In this document: piece after piece, positions 50,611-60,345 of the stretch
Layout: every line of letters begins with the position of its first letter
Numbering within the stretch: position 1 is the stretch's first letter
Origin: UBA3951 sp050952125
Lineage (GTDB): Bacteria > Bacillota > Sulfobacillia > Fermentithermobacillales > Fermentithermobacillaceae
DNA: 64,000 nt
NCBI GenBank assembly: GCA_050952125.1
Contig: JBMNKK010000004.1
Coordinates: forward strand, 558,001 to 622,000
Direction of reading: 5' to 3'
Notes under the pieces: model-generated
Seen by the model: the letters and a program-made list of their open reading frames with translations, nothing else
What the model was told of the DNA's origin: nothing
Databases searched by the model: none
Program-made: the position numbers and the translations under genes

Positions 50611-52617
50611 ATGCCCGACTTCAAACTCGTATCAGAATACGTCCCCAAAGGCGATCAGCCCGAAGCGATCGATGCTCTCACCGAGGGTGTGTTGAAGGGC
50701 AGAAAGAGCCAAGTCTTGCTGGGAGTCACAGGGTCAGGGAAAACCTTCACTATTGCCAACGTAGTTGAACGGCTCAACAGACCTACGCTGGTTATTTCCC
50801 ACAACAAGACGTTGGCTGCGCAGCTCGCGTCAGAGTTCAAGACGTTCTTCCCACATAACGCCGTAGAGTATTTCGTAAGCTACTATGACTACTACCAGCC
50901 TGAGGCCTATGTGCCTCAGAGCGACACCTATATTGAGAAAGACGCTTCCATCAATGACGAGATAGACAAGCTTCGCCACTCTGCTACGTGTGCTCTGTTT
51001 GAGCGGTCAGACGTCTTGGTTGTTGCCTCGGTATCCTGCATCTATGGCTTGGGGTCTCCCGAGGACTATCGCGACCTGGTGCTGTCTCTCAGAAAAGGCA
51101 TGGTCAAGAACCGCCAGGAGATGCTGAGGCGGCTGGTCGACATCCAGTACGTCCGCAACGATATCGACTTCCAGCGCGGCACTTTTCGCGTGAGGGGCGA
51201 CATTGTGGAGATCTACCCGGCCGGGGCCACCGAGAAGGCTGTGCGAGTCGAGCTCTTCGGAGATGAGATTGAGCGATTGGTTGAGTTCGACGTGTTCACG
51301 GGGAAGCCTTTGGCGGAGATGAACCATGTCGCCATATATCCTGCCAGGCACTATGTGGTTACCGATGAGAAGATGTCGCACGCAATAGCCTCAATTGAGG
51401 CGGAACTTGAGGTCCGGCTGCGTGAACTGAGGGATGCCGGGAAGATATTGGAGGCATATCGCCTAGAGCAGAGGACCAGGCAGGACATGGACATGCTGAC
51501 GGAAGTCGGATATTGCCCGGGAATAGAAAACTACTCCAGGCACCTCACGGGCAGGGAGCCCGGCCAACCTCCATATACTCTGCTAGACTTCTTTCCAGAG
51601 GATTTCCTGGTTGTGATCGACGAGTCCCACGCGACTATACCGCAAGTTAGAGCGATGCACGCCGGCGATAGGTCACGTAAAGAGACCCTCGTCGAATTCG
51701 GGTTCAGGCTGCCTTCGGCATTTGACAACAGGCCCCTCACCTTCAGCGAGTTTGAGTCGAAGATCGGGCAGACGATCTACGTGTCGGCCACCCCGGGACC
51801 GTACGAGCTGGAGAGAGCCGGTGCAGTGGTGGAGCAAGTAGTGCGCCCTACCGGCCTCCTCGATCCGGAAATCGAGGTGCGCCCCACCAAAGGTCAGATT
51901 GATGACTTGGTGAAGGAGATTCGAGAGGTTGTAAGCCGCAAGGAAAGGGTTCTGGTAACCACCCTTACGAAGCGTATGGCCGAGGACCTTACTGACTATT
52001 TGAGGGATGTTGGGATAAGGGTAAGGTACATGCACTCCGATGTGCAGACTCTCGAAAGGATGGAGATCGTGCGCGACCTGCGCTTGGGCGCGTTCGACGT
52101 TCTGGTGGGCATCAACCTCTTGCGCGAAGGCCTCGACCTGCCCGAGGTATCGCTAGTGTGTATCTTGGATGCCGACAAGGAAGGCTACTTGAGGTCAGAG
52201 ACTTCGCTTATACAGACTGTTGGGCGCGCGGCAAGAAACGTCAAAGGCAGGGTCATAATGTACGCCGACTCCGTGACGGGTTCCATGCGAAGGGCTATCC
52301 ATGAGACGGAACGCCGCCGCAAGAAGCAGGAGGAGCACAACAAGAAACACGGTATCACCCCCGCGACGGTAGAGAAGGCCGTTCGGGACATTATTCAGTC
52401 CCAGACGCCGGTGAAGTCTCAAGGCAAAGAATACTGGGCCGGTACCGATATCAAGGACATCCCCAGGAAAGCCATACCTCAGTTGGTGGCTCAGATGAAA
52501 AGAGAGATGAAACAAGCCTCTCGAGACCTTGAATTTGAGCGGGCGGCGCTCCTACGGGACATGATATTCGAGCTAGAAGACAGACTGGGCCAAAAAAGAC
52601 AGGCGAGGTCGAGCTGA
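50611..52617 (+). CDS. uvrB: Excinuclease ABC subunit B
   Basis: 668 residues. Damage-verifying helicase-like component of nucleotide excision repair. Walker A GVTGSGKTFT (about 38-47), the beta-hairpin YYDYYQPEAYVPQSDTYIEKD, DEAD-like IDESH, motif VI QTVGRAARN, and the C-terminal UVR helical hairpin (REMKQASRDLEFERAALLRDMI) that binds UvrC. ATG 50611 follows GGAGG by 7 bases; ATG 50605 overlaps that sequence. First gene of uvrB-uvrA-uvrC. Confidence 0.97.
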   Translation: MPDFKLVSEYVPKGDQPEAIDALTEGVLKGRKSQVLLGVTGSGKTFTIANVVERLNRPTLVISHNKTLAAQLASEFKTFFPHNAVEYFVSYYDYYQPEAYVPQSDTYIEKDASINDEIDKLRHSATCALFERSDVLVVASVSCIYGLGSPEDYRDLVLSLRKGMVKNRQEMLRRLVDIQYVRNDIDFQRGTFRVRGDIVEIYPAGATEKAVRVELFGDEIERLVEFDVFTGKPLAEMNHVAIYPARHYVVTDEKMSHAIASIEAELEVRLRELRDAGKILEAYRLEQRTRQDMDMLTEVGYCPGIENYSRHLTGREPGQPPYTLLDFFPEDFLVVIDESHATIPQVRAMHAGDRSRKETLVEFGFRLPSAFDNRPLTFSEFESKIGQTIYVSATPGPYELERAGAVVEQVVRPTGLLDPEIEVRPTKGQIDDLVKEIREVVSRKERVLVTTLTKRMAEDLTDYLRDVGIRVRYMHSDVQTLERMEIVRDLRLGAFDVLVGINLLREGLDLPEVSLVCILDADKEGYLRSETSLIQTVGRAARNVKGRVIMYADSVTGSMRRAIHETERRRKKQEEHNKKHGITPATVEKAVRDIIQSQTPVKSQGKEYWAGTDIKDIPRKAIPQLVAQMKREMKQASRDLEFERAALLRDMIFELEDRLGQKRQARSS

Positions 52618-55505
52618 TGTCAAGAGATAAGATAATCATAAAGGGTGCCAGACAGCACAATCTGAAAGAAGTGGACCTTGAAATCCCCCGCGACAAACTC
52701 ACGGTTATCACGGGCCTTTCGGGGTCAGGGAAGAGCTCGCTCGCGTTCGATACGATTTACGCCGAGGGACAGCGTCGCTACGTGGAGTCTCTGTCGTCGT
52801 ACGCCCGCCAATTCCTCGGCCTTATGGATAAGCCGGATGTCGACTATATTGAGGGACTTTCGCCGGCGATCTCGATAGACCAGAAATCAGGCTCCCGTAA
52901 CCCGAGATCGACGGTCGCGACGGTTACCGAGATATACGACTACTTGAGGCTTCTGTATGCCAGGGTTGGCCATCCCCACTGTCCCGTCTGCGGCAAGCCG
53001 ATTTCCAAGCAATCGGTGGATCAGATAGCCGATCAGATTGAGGCGCTTCCAGATGGCACGAGGTTTTCGATCCTTGCTCCGTTCGTGCGAGGGCGAAAGG
53101 GTGAACACGAGAAGATATTCGACGAGATCCAGCGAGCCGGATACCTCAGAGTACGGGTTGACGGAGTTACCGCGGAGATCGGCGAGTTCATCGGGAAGCG
53201 GCTTCCGAAGCAGAAGAAGCACACCATAGAAGTTGTTGTCGACAGGTTGGTCAAGCGTGAGGACATACGGTCGAGGCTCGTTGACTCCGTAGAAACCGCT
53301 CTGGCATTGTCAGGTAACCTGGTGGTGGTAGAGGTTCAGGGGGGACCCGACTTGGTGTTCAGCCAAGCTCTCGCCTGCCCTGACTGCGGCATCAACCTTC
53401 CGGAGATTGAGCCAAGGCTGTTTTCATTCAATAATCCCTTCGGCGCCTGCCCTTCATGCAACGGCCTGGGAGTGAACATGGAGATTGAGCCTGATCTCGT
53501 TATACCCGACCGCAGGAAGTCGATCAGTGACGGAGCGATAGTCCCTTGGTACGGCACGCCTGACGGGTACTACATGCAGCTGCTTTATGCAGTCTGCGCC
53601 CACATGGGCATCCCGACCGAGGTACCGGTCGACAGCCTTACCGAAGATCAGATCAACATCATTCTCTCCGGTTCCGGCCGAGAACGTATTCCGTTCCACT
53701 ATGAGAACCAGTACGGCCGGACCAGCGACAGGATGATCACTTTTGAAGGAGTCATTCCGAACCTTGAGCGTCGCTACAAGAGCGCACCCAGTGAGGCTGT
53801 GAGGCAGTGGGTGGAGGAGTTCATGGCGGCCAGGCCGTGCCCCCAATGCAACGGGAGCCGTCTCAAGCCTGAGGCACTGGCAGTTACGGTAGGAGGCAGG
53901 AACATCAGCCAGGTCACGTCCATGTCCGTCTTGGCAACTCTGAGGTTCCTTGAGACGGTGAAGTTCTCCGAACGTGAAGGCCTTATTGCCAATCAGATCA
54001 TGAAGCAGTTGAAGGCACGCCTGCAGTTCTTAGTAGACGTAGGGCTCGGGTATCTTACGCTGTCAAGGCACGCGGGCACGTTGGCAGGCGGAGAGGCGCA
54101 GCGCATCAGGTTGGCTACACAGATTGGTTCCGGATTGGTAGGCGTTCTCTACGTCTTGGACGAGCCTAGCATCGGATTGCATCCCCGCGACAACGAGAGG
54201 CTTCTGAAGACGATTCTGCACCTTCGAGACCTGGGCAACACTCTAATCGTTGTCGAACATGACGAGGATACAATCCGGAGCGCCGACCACATCGTCGACG
54301 TAGGTCCCGGTGCAGGTGAAAATGGCGGCAGGATTGTTGCGTCAGGAACTTTGCAGGATATCCTCAACTGCAGCGAGTCTATTACCGGGCAATATCTTTC
54401 GGGGAAGAGGAGCGTCCCGGTGCCGCCTCGCAGGGCGCTGAACGGCAAGTGGCTTACGGTCAAGGGCGCGAGAGAACACAACTTGAAGGATATCGACGTG
54501 AGTATACCGCTCGGCGTGTTTACTTGCGTGACAGGAGTATCGGGCTCGGGAAAGAGCACGCTTATCAACGACATACTCTACCGCAAACTGGCAGCTGTGC
54601 TGAACAAGGCTAGGACAAGACCCGGAGACCATAGTGAGATACTTGGCCTAGAGCATCTGGACAAGGTGATCAACATCGACCAGTCGCCGATCGGCCGCAC
54701 GCCAAGGTCAAATCCCGCGACGTACACCGGAGTGTTCACCGACATCCGGAACCTGTTCTCAATGACTCCGGACGCCAAGGTACGAGGGTACAGGCCCGGC
54801 CGGTTCAGCTTTAACATACGGGGCGGACGCTGTGAGGCCTGCAAGGGCGACGGGATCATCCGCATTGAGATGCAGTTCCTTCCTGACGTATATGTGCCCT
54901 GCGAGGTCTGCGGGGGAAAGAGATACAACAGCCAGACGCTTGAGGTAAAGTATCACGGCAAGAACATCTCTCAGGTATTGGATATGACGGTGACCGAGGC
55001 AATGGATCTGTTCAAGGATATACCCTCAATCCGCCGCCGCCTCGCCACGATTCACGATGTCGGCTTGGGCTACATTCGGCTCGGCCAGCCTGCTACCACT
55101 CTTTCAGGAGGAGAAGCCCAGCGGGTGAAGCTTGCCACCGAGCTTTCACGACGCGGGAATGAGCGCACTCTCTATATCCTTGACGAACCGACAACCGGAC
55201 TTCACTTCGAGGACACCCGACGGCTTCTCGATGTTCTCCAACGACTTGTCGACGCGGGGAGCACAGTAGTGGTCATAGAGCACAACCCCGATGTTGTGAA
55301 GAGCGCCGACTATATCATCGACCTCGGGCCCGAAGGCGGAGAAGAAGGAGGCACGGTCGTCGCCACCGGCACTCCGGAAGAGATTGCCATCAACGACCGC
55401 TCCCATACGGGCCGTTTCCTGAAGAGAATACTGGATATTCCCGTCGGACGCGATAGGCCGGATGCCGAAAAAACGATTGGATCCCGGACAGCCGGAGGAA
55501 GGTAG
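52617..55505 (+). CDS. uvrA: Excinuclease ABC subunit A
   Basis: 962 residues. Damage sensor with two ABC ATPase halves. First Walker A GLSGSGKSSLAFDT (about 31-44), zinc module CPVCGKP and CPDCGINLPEIEPRLFSFNNPFGACPSCNGLG, first signature LAGGEAQRIRLATQIGSGL, second Walker A GVSGSGKSTLIND, second zinc finger RCEACKGDG ... CEVCGGKRYN, second signature TLSGGEAQRVKLATELSRR. Starts on the uvrB stop (TGATG overlap). Confidence 0.98.
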   Translation: MSRDKIIIKGARQHNLKEVDLEIPRDKLTVITGLSGSGKSSLAFDTIYAEGQRRYVESLSSYARQFLGLMDKPDVDYIEGLSPAISIDQKSGSRNPRSTVATVTEIYDYLRLLYARVGHPHCPVCGKPISKQSVDQIADQIEALPDGTRFSILAPFVRGRKGEHEKIFDEIQRAGYLRVRVDGVTAEIGEFIGKRLPKQKKHTIEVVVDRLVKREDIRSRLVDSVETALALSGNLVVVEVQGGPDLVFSQALACPDCGINLPEIEPRLFSFNNPFGACPSCNGLGVNMEIEPDLVIPDRRKSISDGAIVPWYGTPDGYYMQLLYAVCAHMGIPTEVPVDSLTEDQINIILSGSGRERIPFHYENQYGRTSDRMITFEGVIPNLERRYKSAPSEAVRQWVEEFMAARPCPQCNGSRLKPEALAVTVGGRNISQVTSMSVLATLRFLETVKFSEREGLIANQIMKQLKARLQFLVDVGLGYLTLSRHAGTLAGGEAQRIRLATQIGSGLVGVLYVLDEPSIGLHPRDNERLLKTILHLRDLGNTLIVVEHDEDTIRSADHIVDVGPGAGENGGRIVASGTLQDILNCSESITGQYLSGKRSVPVPPRRALNGKWLTVKGAREHNLKDIDVSIPLGVFTCVTGVSGSGKSTLINDILYRKLAAVLNKARTRPGDHSEILGLEHLDKVINIDQSPIGRTPRSNPATYTGVFTDIRNLFSMTPDAKVRGYRPGRFSFNIRGGRCEACKGDGIIRIEMQFLPDVYVPCEVCGGKRYNSQTLEVKYHGKNISQVLDMTVTEAMDLFKDIPSIRRRLATIHDVGLGYIRLGQPATTLSGGEAQRVKLATELSRRGNERTLYILDEPTTGLHFEDTRRLLDVLQRLVDAGSTVVVIEHNPDVVKSADYIIDLGPEGGEEGGTVVATGTPEEIAINDRSHTGRFLKRILDIPVGRDRPDAEKTIGSRTAGGR

Positions 55506-55507
55506 GA

Positions 55508-57451
55508 TTGGAGAAGCAGTTTTCCCATGAAGAGCAGCCGTGGTCGGGATTGGTCGGCGACCGCGGTGACCTATCTCACAGAGTGAAGGACGTTCCCGAA
55601 TCTCCCGGCGTCTACGTGTATCGCGGAGTGGACGGAACTGTTCTCTATGTGGGAAAGGCTAAGAACTTGCGCCAAAGGCTCCGGTCGTATTTCGGAACCA
55701 ATCTCCCGCCGAAGACGGAAGCCCTAATGGAGAAAGTCCAGAGCCTAGAGACCATCACTGTCGGATCCGAACACGAAGCTCTCATTCTAGAACTCAACCT
55801 CATTAAGAGGCACAGGCCTAAGTACAACATACTGCTTAGAGACGACAAGCAGTATCCGTATATTCGCGTAGGAATCGCCGACCGTTGGCCTCGCGTGACC
55901 ATTACCAGGAGGAGGGCAAGGGACGGGGCAAGATACTTCGGTCCCTATACGCGAGCAGGCTCGGTTAGAGAGACATTGGCTCTCTTGAGGCGGATTTTCC
56001 CGTATCGCAGCTGCAGTGACCGCGCTCTTCTCCAGGCGACCAGGCCTTGTCTTGATTTCCACATTGGCCGGTGCCTTGGCCCCTGTACCGGCACCCTCGA
56101 TGAGTCTGTCTATAGAGCAACCATCGACGAGGTGGTCAAGTTCCTGGAGGGAAGGCACAAAGAGGTCAAGCGTAGGCTCGAGCGCCGAATGAACCGGTAT
56201 GCCGAGGATATGGAATTCGAGAAAGCCGCCCGCGTAAGGGATCAAGTTAGAGCCCTTGAGGACGTAACTCGCCGGCAGCTCATCACCGTGCCTGACCGAA
56301 AAGACCGCGACCTCATCGGCCTGGCCCGTTCGTCCGACACGGCCTTCGTTGCTCTCTTGGCCGTCAGAGAAGGGAAACTTGTGGCTAAAGACGGCTTCAT
56401 GTTGTCCGGCACTGCGGAAGAGCACGATGCCGATGTTATTGAGGCTTTCATCACGCAGTACTACTCGGCGGCTCAGTTCTTCCCCAACGAGATCCTGGTG
56501 CCTGTTCGCCTCCCTGAGGCTGACCAGTTGGAGGAATTCCTTCGCATCCAGCGGCGTTCCCAGGGTCTTGGTGAGCGGACTGTCCGCCTCAAGGCGCCGC
56601 AGCGCGGCCAACTGAAGGAGCTTGTGCTTATGGCGCAAGACAATGCCAGGAACATGATGGCAGAACAGATACCAAAGGAGCAGCGAGAGGTAGAGGCTAA
56701 CCGCAAGGCAATGCAGGACCTTAGGGAAGCCCTGGGCCTCGAAGGCCTCCCGCGCCGCATTGAGGGCTACGACATTTCGAACATCACGGGCAAAGAGGCA
56801 GTCGCCTCAATGGTGGTGCTTACCGACGGTAAGCCAGATAAGTCGCAGTACCGGAAGTTCCGGATGAAAACGGATGGAAAGCCCAACGACTTCGCGATGA
56901 TGCAGGAGGTTCTGTGGCGGCGATTCAGGAAGGGGCTGGCAGAGAGAGACGAAGCCAAGAAGACCGGCAAGGGGGGCAAGTTTGCCGTATTTCCCGACCT
57001 TGTGATGGTTGATGGCGGCAAAGGACAAGTGAGTTCAGCTAAAGACGTACTCGACGAGTTGAACTTGCCGATCCCGTTGGTCGGACTGGCAAAGCGTAAC
57101 GAAGAACTGTTTCTGCCGGGCCAAACCGATCCCGTGCGAATCCCAAAGGATTCGGGCGCTCTTTTCTTGGTCATGCGCCTTAGAGACGAGGCTCACCGGT
57201 TTGCGATCAGCTACCACCGCGCTATTCGCGGGAAGAAGGCGGTGCGGTCCGAACTCTTGGATATTCCTGGCGTCGGTCCGGCCAAAGCAGCCGGACTCAT
57301 AAAGGCATTCGGCGATGTGGATTCTATAAGGAACGCGTCCGTCGATGAGTTGGCCAAGGTTCCGGGCATAGGCATGCGGTTGGCTCAGCAGATCGCGGAA
57401 AGCCTCAAGAGTACAGGTGGCACCAGACCACATGGCGGGAGCACCCTCTAG
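55508..57451 (+). CDS. uvrC: Excinuclease ABC subunit C
   Basis: 647 residues. Dual-incision nuclease: N-terminal GIY-YIG domain (VYVYRGVDGTVLYVGKAKNLRQRLRSYF), UVR domain (NRYAEDMEFEKAARVRDQVRALE) for UvrB, the RNase H-like C-terminal nuclease (IEGYDISNITGKEAVASMVVLTDGKP; VMVDGGKGQ) and tandem helix-hairpin-helix motifs (DIPGVGPAKAAGLIKAFG; VPGIGMRLAQQIAE). TTG start with GGAAGG upstream. Its last 47 bases overlap the minus-strand dppF gene tail to tail. Confidence 0.97.
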   Translation: MEKQFSHEEQPWSGLVGDRGDLSHRVKDVPESPGVYVYRGVDGTVLYVGKAKNLRQRLRSYFGTNLPPKTEALMEKVQSLETITVGSEHEALILELNLIKRHRPKYNILLRDDKQYPYIRVGIADRWPRVTITRRRARDGARYFGPYTRAGSVRETLALLRRIFPYRSCSDRALLQATRPCLDFHIGRCLGPCTGTLDESVYRATIDEVVKFLEGRHKEVKRRLERRMNRYAEDMEFEKAARVRDQVRALEDVTRRQLITVPDRKDRDLIGLARSSDTAFVALLAVREGKLVAKDGFMLSGTAEEHDADVIEAFITQYYSAAQFFPNEILVPVRLPEADQLEEFLRIQRRSQGLGERTVRLKAPQRGQLKELVLMAQDNARNMMAEQIPKEQREVEANRKAMQDLREALGLEGLPRRIEGYDISNITGKEAVASMVVLTDGKPDKSQYRKFRMKTDGKPNDFAMMQEVLWRRFRKGLAERDEAKKTGKGGKFAVFPDLVMVDGGKGQVSSAKDVLDELNLPIPLVGLAKRNEELFLPGQTDPVRIPKDSGALFLVMRLRDEAHRFAISYHRAIRGKKAVRSELLDIPGVGPAKAAGLIKAFGDVDSIRNASVDELAKVPGIGMRLAQQIAESLKSTGGTRPHGGSTL

Positions 57452-58376
57452 CGCTCCAAGGTTCCGGCTCAACATCCGAGCAAATCGCTAGCTTGTTAGG
57501 GCATCGTGTACTGAACCGGCAGCCTTTTGGCGGGTCCGCTGCAGAAGGCACAGTTCCTTGCAGGTGAATCCTTGAAGTCCCCCCGTCGCCAATTCGCGGA
57601 ATGGCCGATAGAAGTGCCCTCGTGTACGGGTGCAGCGGCTCTTCGAACAAGCTCTCGGTGGGTCCTGTCTCAACAATCTTGCCGAGATACATTACGGATA
57701 CCCTGTGGCTTATGTGATGCACTACAGCCAGGTCGTGAGAGACAAGCAGGAACGAGACGTTGGATTCTGCCTGCAGCCTCTGGAGGAGGTTCAGGATCTG
57801 CGCCTGAACCGATACGTCCAACGCTGACACAGGTTCGTCAGCCACAATGAACGAGGGCTGCATAGCCAGAGCCCTGGCTATTCCAATGCGCTGCCTCTGG
57901 CCTCCCGAAAACTGGCGTGGGAACTGGTCGAGGTGCGCGGCCGCGAGCCCGACTCGCTCTAGAAGGCTGACCGACTCGGCCTCCCGGTCCTGAAAGGGGA
58001 CCCCTCTGCGCTCAAGGGCGTTTCCCAGTATCTGCCGCACCGTATGGCGAGGGTTGAGTGATGCATACGGGTTCTGGAAGATCATCTGGCCGGTTTTCCG
58101 TGTGCCTTCCTCGTAGATCACCTCGCCGGCAGTCGGAGTGTACAGGCCGACCAACAGCCTCCCTAGAGTGCTTTTTCCGCACCCCGACTCGCCGACGAGG
58201 CCCAGCGTTTCGCCGTGTCCTACGTAGAGGTCAACGCCGTCGACCGCCTTGGTGATTCGAGTCTCCTGCCCGGCAAGCTTTCTCGCAAGCAGGCTCGGTT
58301 TGGAGTAAAAGTACTTCCTAACCCCTATGGCCTGAACCAAAGGCGCCGGTTCAGGTTTTGCTCTGGCTACCGCCAA
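57405..58376 (-). CDS. dppF: Dipeptide/oligopeptide ABC transporter ATPase, DppF/OppF type
   Basis: 323 residues. Walker A GESGCGKST, Q-loop MIFQNPYASLNPR, signature FSGGQRQRIGIARALAMQP, Walker B FIVADEPVSALD, switch SHDL, and the Opp/Dpp C-terminal Cys cluster (GCRFSTRCPNKLAICSDVEPE ... RGCSRHVVWCHLYS), which in several homologues holds an iron-sulfur cluster. Start TTG 58376 directly abuts the dppD stop, GGGGTGG upstream. Last gene of the operon; overlaps uvrC by 47 bases. Confidence 0.95.
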   Translation of the reverse strand: MAVARAKPEPAPLVQAIGVRKYFYSKPSLLARKLAGQETRITKAVDGVDLYVGHGETLGLVGESGCGKSTLGRLLVGLYTPTAGEVIYEEGTRKTGQMIFQNPYASLNPRHTVRQILGNALERRGVPFQDREAESVSLLERVGLAAAHLDQFPRQFSGGQRQRIGIARALAMQPSFIVADEPVSALDVSVQAQILNLLQRLQAESNVSFLLVSHDLAVVHHISHRVSVMYLGKIVETGPTESLFEEPLHPYTRALLSAIPRIGDGGTSRIHLQGTVPSAADPPKGCRFSTRCPNKLAICSDVEPEPWSARGCSRHVVWCHLYS

Positions 58377-59390
58377 TCAAGACCACCCCATATCGTCTGA
58401 GGCCGCTACATCTCCGTACTCTGCGGCGTTCCACCTCTCGCACCTGACCCACCTTCGTCCAACCGGCAGCAGATCTTGTCCCCGAGGATTGCCGCAGATT
58501 GGGACGGCTTTGGAGCACCGGGGCCTGAAGGAGCAACCGATAGTGTGCTCCGCCAAATCGGGCACCTGACCCGGAATCGGCGTAAGGCGGACACCCTTCT
58601 GGAATCTCGGGATACATCCGACCAGCCCCCTTGTGTACGGGTGAAGCGGCCTTGAAAGCACATCTGCCACCGGGCCTTCCTCAACTATCTGGCCGGCATA
58701 CATCACAGCTATCCTGTGGCAGAACTGTGACGCGACCGCCAAGTTGTGGGTTACGAGGACAATGGCAGTACCTCTCTCTTTGTTGATTTTGCGCAATAGG
58801 TCCAGTATCTGTGCTTCAATTGTCACGTCAAGCGCCGTGGTAGGTTCGTCGGCCAGAATGAGTCTGGGACGGCAAGCCAGGGCCGCGGCGATCATCACCC
58901 GCTGCTGCATCCCACCGCTGAGCTGATGCGGGTAGTAGCCTAGCACATCTTCAGGGGAAGCGATTCCCACTTCCTCAAGGAGCCGGATAAGGTCACCGCG
59001 AGCAGGCGTTCGGCCGTGCACTCGAATAGCTTCGCCAAGCTGACGCTCGACCTTGTGTGCGGGGTTGAGCGTGGACATTGGATCCTGAAACACCATGGCC
59101 ATGGCCTTTCCCCTAAGCGGGCGAAGATCTTTCATGGACAACTTTAGTACATCCGTTCCGTCCAGCAGGACCTGCCCTGCAACAACCTTTCCAGGGTACG
59201 GCAGGAGGCGCATTACCGAGAGCAGCGTGGCGCTCTTACCGCAGCCGGACTCGCCGACGAGGCCCACGATCTCTCCCTCGCCGACTGTCAGATCGACCTT
59301 TCTCACGGCGCGAACAACCCCGCGCTCGGTGGCATAGTGAACTTCCAGCCCTCTAATTGACAGCACGTCTTTTTTAGCGGATACAGGCAC
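58377..59390 (-). CDS. dppD: Dipeptide/oligopeptide ABC transporter ATPase, DppD/OppD type
   Basis: 337 residues. Walker A GESGCGKSATLLSVMRLL, Q-loop MVFQDPMSTLNP, signature LSGGMQQRVMIAAALACRP, Walker B LILADEPTTALD, and a C-terminal cysteine cluster (IGCSFRPRCSKAVPICGNPRGQ). It pairs with DppF to power import. GTG 59390 follows AAAGGAGG by about 8 bases; the reading frame is open 22 codons further upstream without resemblance to the family. Confidence 0.95.
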   Translation of the reverse strand: MPVSAKKDVLSIRGLEVHYATERGVVRAVRKVDLTVGEGEIVGLVGESGCGKSATLLSVMRLLPYPGKVVAGQVLLDGTDVLKLSMKDLRPLRGKAMAMVFQDPMSTLNPAHKVERQLGEAIRVHGRTPARGDLIRLLEEVGIASPEDVLGYYPHQLSGGMQQRVMIAAALACRPRLILADEPTTALDVTIEAQILDLLRKINKERGTAIVLVTHNLAVASQFCHRIAVMYAGQIVEEGPVADVLSRPLHPYTRGLVGCIPRFQKGVRLTPIPGQVPDLAEHTIGCSFRPRCSKAVPICGNPRGQDLLPVGRRWVRCERWNAAEYGDVAASDDMGWS

Positions 59391-59430
59391 GTCAATGCCT
59401 CCTTTCAAACGGTGGTCTTTGGCCACCGCG

Positions 59431-60342
59431 CTAGAATGTCTGAAGGTCGGGATCAAGGGCCTCCCGCAGCCCTTCGCCCAGAAGGTTTACCGACAAAACC
59501 AAGATGACAAGGATTAAGCCCGGAAAGGTCGAGAGCCACCACGCACTGAGTATCACGCGGTAACCGTCTTGAATCATGGAGCCCCAAGTAGGGATCCGCG
59601 GAGGAATCCCGATGCCCAAGAAGCTTAAGGATGCTTCCATGACCATCATGGTGCCCATCCTGAGCGTTCCCACGACCAAGAGCGGGTTCACAATGTTGGG
59701 CAGAATCTCTGAGAGCATAATCTGTGCGTCGGTTCTGCCCAGAACTCTAGCCGCCTCTACATACTCCTTGGTTTTCTCAGAAAGAACTCCCGCCCTAGCA
59801 AGCCGAAAGAACTCAACCCATCCCTTGAAGCATAATGCCCAGACCAGGTTCCAGAACCCCGGGCCAAGCATTGCCATCGCTCCGATGGCGAAGATCAGGT
59901 AGGGAAACGCGAGTAGGATCTCGGTAAACCTGGACATGAAGGCGTCAAACCATCCGCCGTAATAGCCGGCAAGGAGTCCCAACGCGCCGCCAACCGTTAC
60001 CGATATCCCGACCGTGATGAGGCCGATAAGGATTGACACCCTGGCTCCGTACAGAATCCGAGTGAGCACATCCCGACCCAGGTGATCTGCTCCAAGGATG
60101 TAGTCGGCTCCGGGCGGGTTCAGCCTGTGAGAGAGGTTCATATCTTCAGGTGAGTAAGGCGCGAGTACCGGCGCGAATATAGCTGCGCATACGATTGCGG
60201 TTGCCATGGCTGCGCCTAACATGGCTCCCCTATTTCGGCTCAGGCGTTTGAGCGTCGACCGGACTCCGCCGGCCCAAAGCTTCGCGCGCAACCTCAGTAG
60301 CTCTCTGCGAGTGCGGATCTGTGTCAGTTGAGCCTGCGCCAT
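59431..60342 (-). CDS. dppC: Dipeptide/oligopeptide ABC transporter permease, DppC/OppC type
   Basis: 303 residues, six membrane helices, the first after a basic N-terminus (RNRGAMLGAAMATAIVCAAIFAPVLAPYSPEDMN). OppC_N region, then the BPD_transp_1 core with the DHLGRDVLTRILYGARVSILIGL segment. The EAA loop EYVEAARVLGRTDAQIMLSEILPNIVNPLLV contacts the ATPases. Starts 3 bases after dppB; 40 bases lie before dppD. Confidence 0.96.
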   Translation of the reverse strand: MAQAQLTQIRTRRELLRLRAKLWAGGVRSTLKRLSRNRGAMLGAAMATAIVCAAIFAPVLAPYSPEDMNLSHRLNPPGADYILGADHLGRDVLTRILYGARVSILIGLITVGISVTVGGALGLLAGYYGGWFDAFMSRFTEILLAFPYLIFAIGAMAMLGPGFWNLVWALCFKGWVEFFRLARAGVLSEKTKEYVEAARVLGRTDAQIMLSEILPNIVNPLLVVGTLRMGTMMVMEASLSFLGIGIPPRIPTWGSMIQDGYRVILSAWWLSTFPGLILVILVLSVNLLGEGLREALDPDLQTF

Positions 60343-60345
60343 TCG

